The notes under the pieces were generated by a model that saw only the letters and a list, made by a program, of their open reading frames with translations, did no database searches and had not been told where the DNA came from. The position numbers were made by a program, and so were the translations under genes. Below are positions 5,966 through 6,092 of a DNA stretch of 6,092 nucleotides, piece by piece. How positions within the stretch are numbered: the first letter of the stretch is position 1; each line of letters begins with the position of its first letter. Source of the stretch: Kangiellaceae bacterium (GTDB lineage Bacteria > Pseudomonadota > Gammaproteobacteria > Enterobacterales > Kangiellaceae); the NCBI GenBank assembly GCA_030590405.1, contig JAUUYO010000205.1, forward strand, positions 1 through 6,092, read 5' to 3'.

Positions 5966-6029
5966 AATCAACTGTTAGCGAGTTTAAGTTTAGTCATAAG
6001 TGTCACCAATTTACATGGAGTTTTAAAAT

Positions 6030-6092
6030 ATGAATATTAGAAATGAGATCGAAAAATATATAAGTTTATATGCGCCAGAAGGTGTTAAAAAG
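6030..6092 (+). CDS. Unrecognised gene, first 21 codons only
   Basis: The frame starts with ATG at 6030 and is open to the right edge (MNIRNEIEKYISLYAPEGVKK). GGAG at 6017-6020, nine bases before the ATG, is a good Shine-Dalgarno and supports a real start. The visible residues are hydrophilic and probably helical, with no signal peptide or membrane segment. I do not recognise the family; too little is visible. It is the first gene after a long non-coding stretch in the same direction as nnrS, 460 bases away, with a possible promoter of its own, so it is probably a separate unit and may begin an accessory region. Confidence 0.6.
   Translation, partial: MNIRNEIEKYISLYAPEGVKK

Larger units (their letters stand above)
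5570..6029. other. 460-base region without a recognised gene
   Basis: No convincing coding region is present on either strand. Visible items are a palindrome TAGATATCTA at the nnrS stop (5567-5576), a GC-rich hairpin (5587-5604), a possible leftward promoter (5667-5695), two minus-strand intrinsic terminators (5821-5844 and 5924-5965), a possible rightward promoter (5884-5912), and a nine-codon minus-strand frame MTKLKLANS (5997-5968). A 20-codon stop-bounded minus-strand stretch at 5818-5759 reads like ordinary protein (it includes YAKLTGASVDREVE) but has no start, so it may be a gene remnant or chance. Confidence 0.6.

Noticed and set aside
5931..6000. Integron attC-like site before the right-edge gene
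   Set aside because: The inverted repeat CTACGGAA/TTCCGTAG suggested it, but no matching pair of RYYYAAC and GTTRRRY boxes flanks it, and the hairpins fit intrinsic terminators better.

Overview
The window looks like chromosomal DNA of a low-GC gammaproteobacterium. This rests on gene content: a minus-strand hisS - yfgM - bamB - der cluster whose order matches that of Escherichia coli and relatives, and BamB and HisS proteins that read closely like the gammaproteobacterial versions. BamB and the wider BAM complex imply a Gram-negative cell with an outer membrane. The genus cannot be fixed from the sequence.

Layout: positions 1-765 (minus) hold the first 255 codons of der, cut by the left edge. 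A 114-base gap with a small cluster of direct and inverted repeats separates it from bamB (880-2016, minus). bamB overlaps yfgM (2016-2669, minus) by one base, as TAATG. A 90-base AT-rich gap made mostly of an 18-base tandem repeat separates yfgM from hisS (2760-4040, minus, TTG start). A 323-base divergent regulatory region follows (4041-4363); it contains a likely hisS promoter and a perfect 36-base palindrome. nnrS (4364-5569, plus) encodes a 401-residue multi-pass membrane protein of the NnrS family, linked to nitric oxide tolerance. The 460 bases after nnrS have no recognisable gene, but on the minus strand they carry two related intrinsic terminators about 100 bases apart and a possible promoter/hairpin pair that could define a small RNA. 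At the right edge, 6030-6092 (plus) holds the first 21 codons of an unrecognised gene with a good ribosome binding site.

How the genes fit together: HisS charges tRNA(His), YfgM is an inner-membrane chaperone-like protein at the Sec translocon, BamB is a lipoprotein of the outer-membrane beta-barrel assembly machine, and Der is a double-GTPase for 50S ribosome assembly. They are housekeeping genes transcribed leftward, probably as one operon. The usual upstream partners in E. coli (pilF, rodZ, ispG) are absent; a divergent nnrS occupies that place. I see no clear new defence or mobile system. The most unusual signals are in the intergenic DNA: the palindrome between hisS and nnrS, the tandem repeat touching the hisS stop codon, and the paired minus-strand terminators in front of the unknown right-edge gene.
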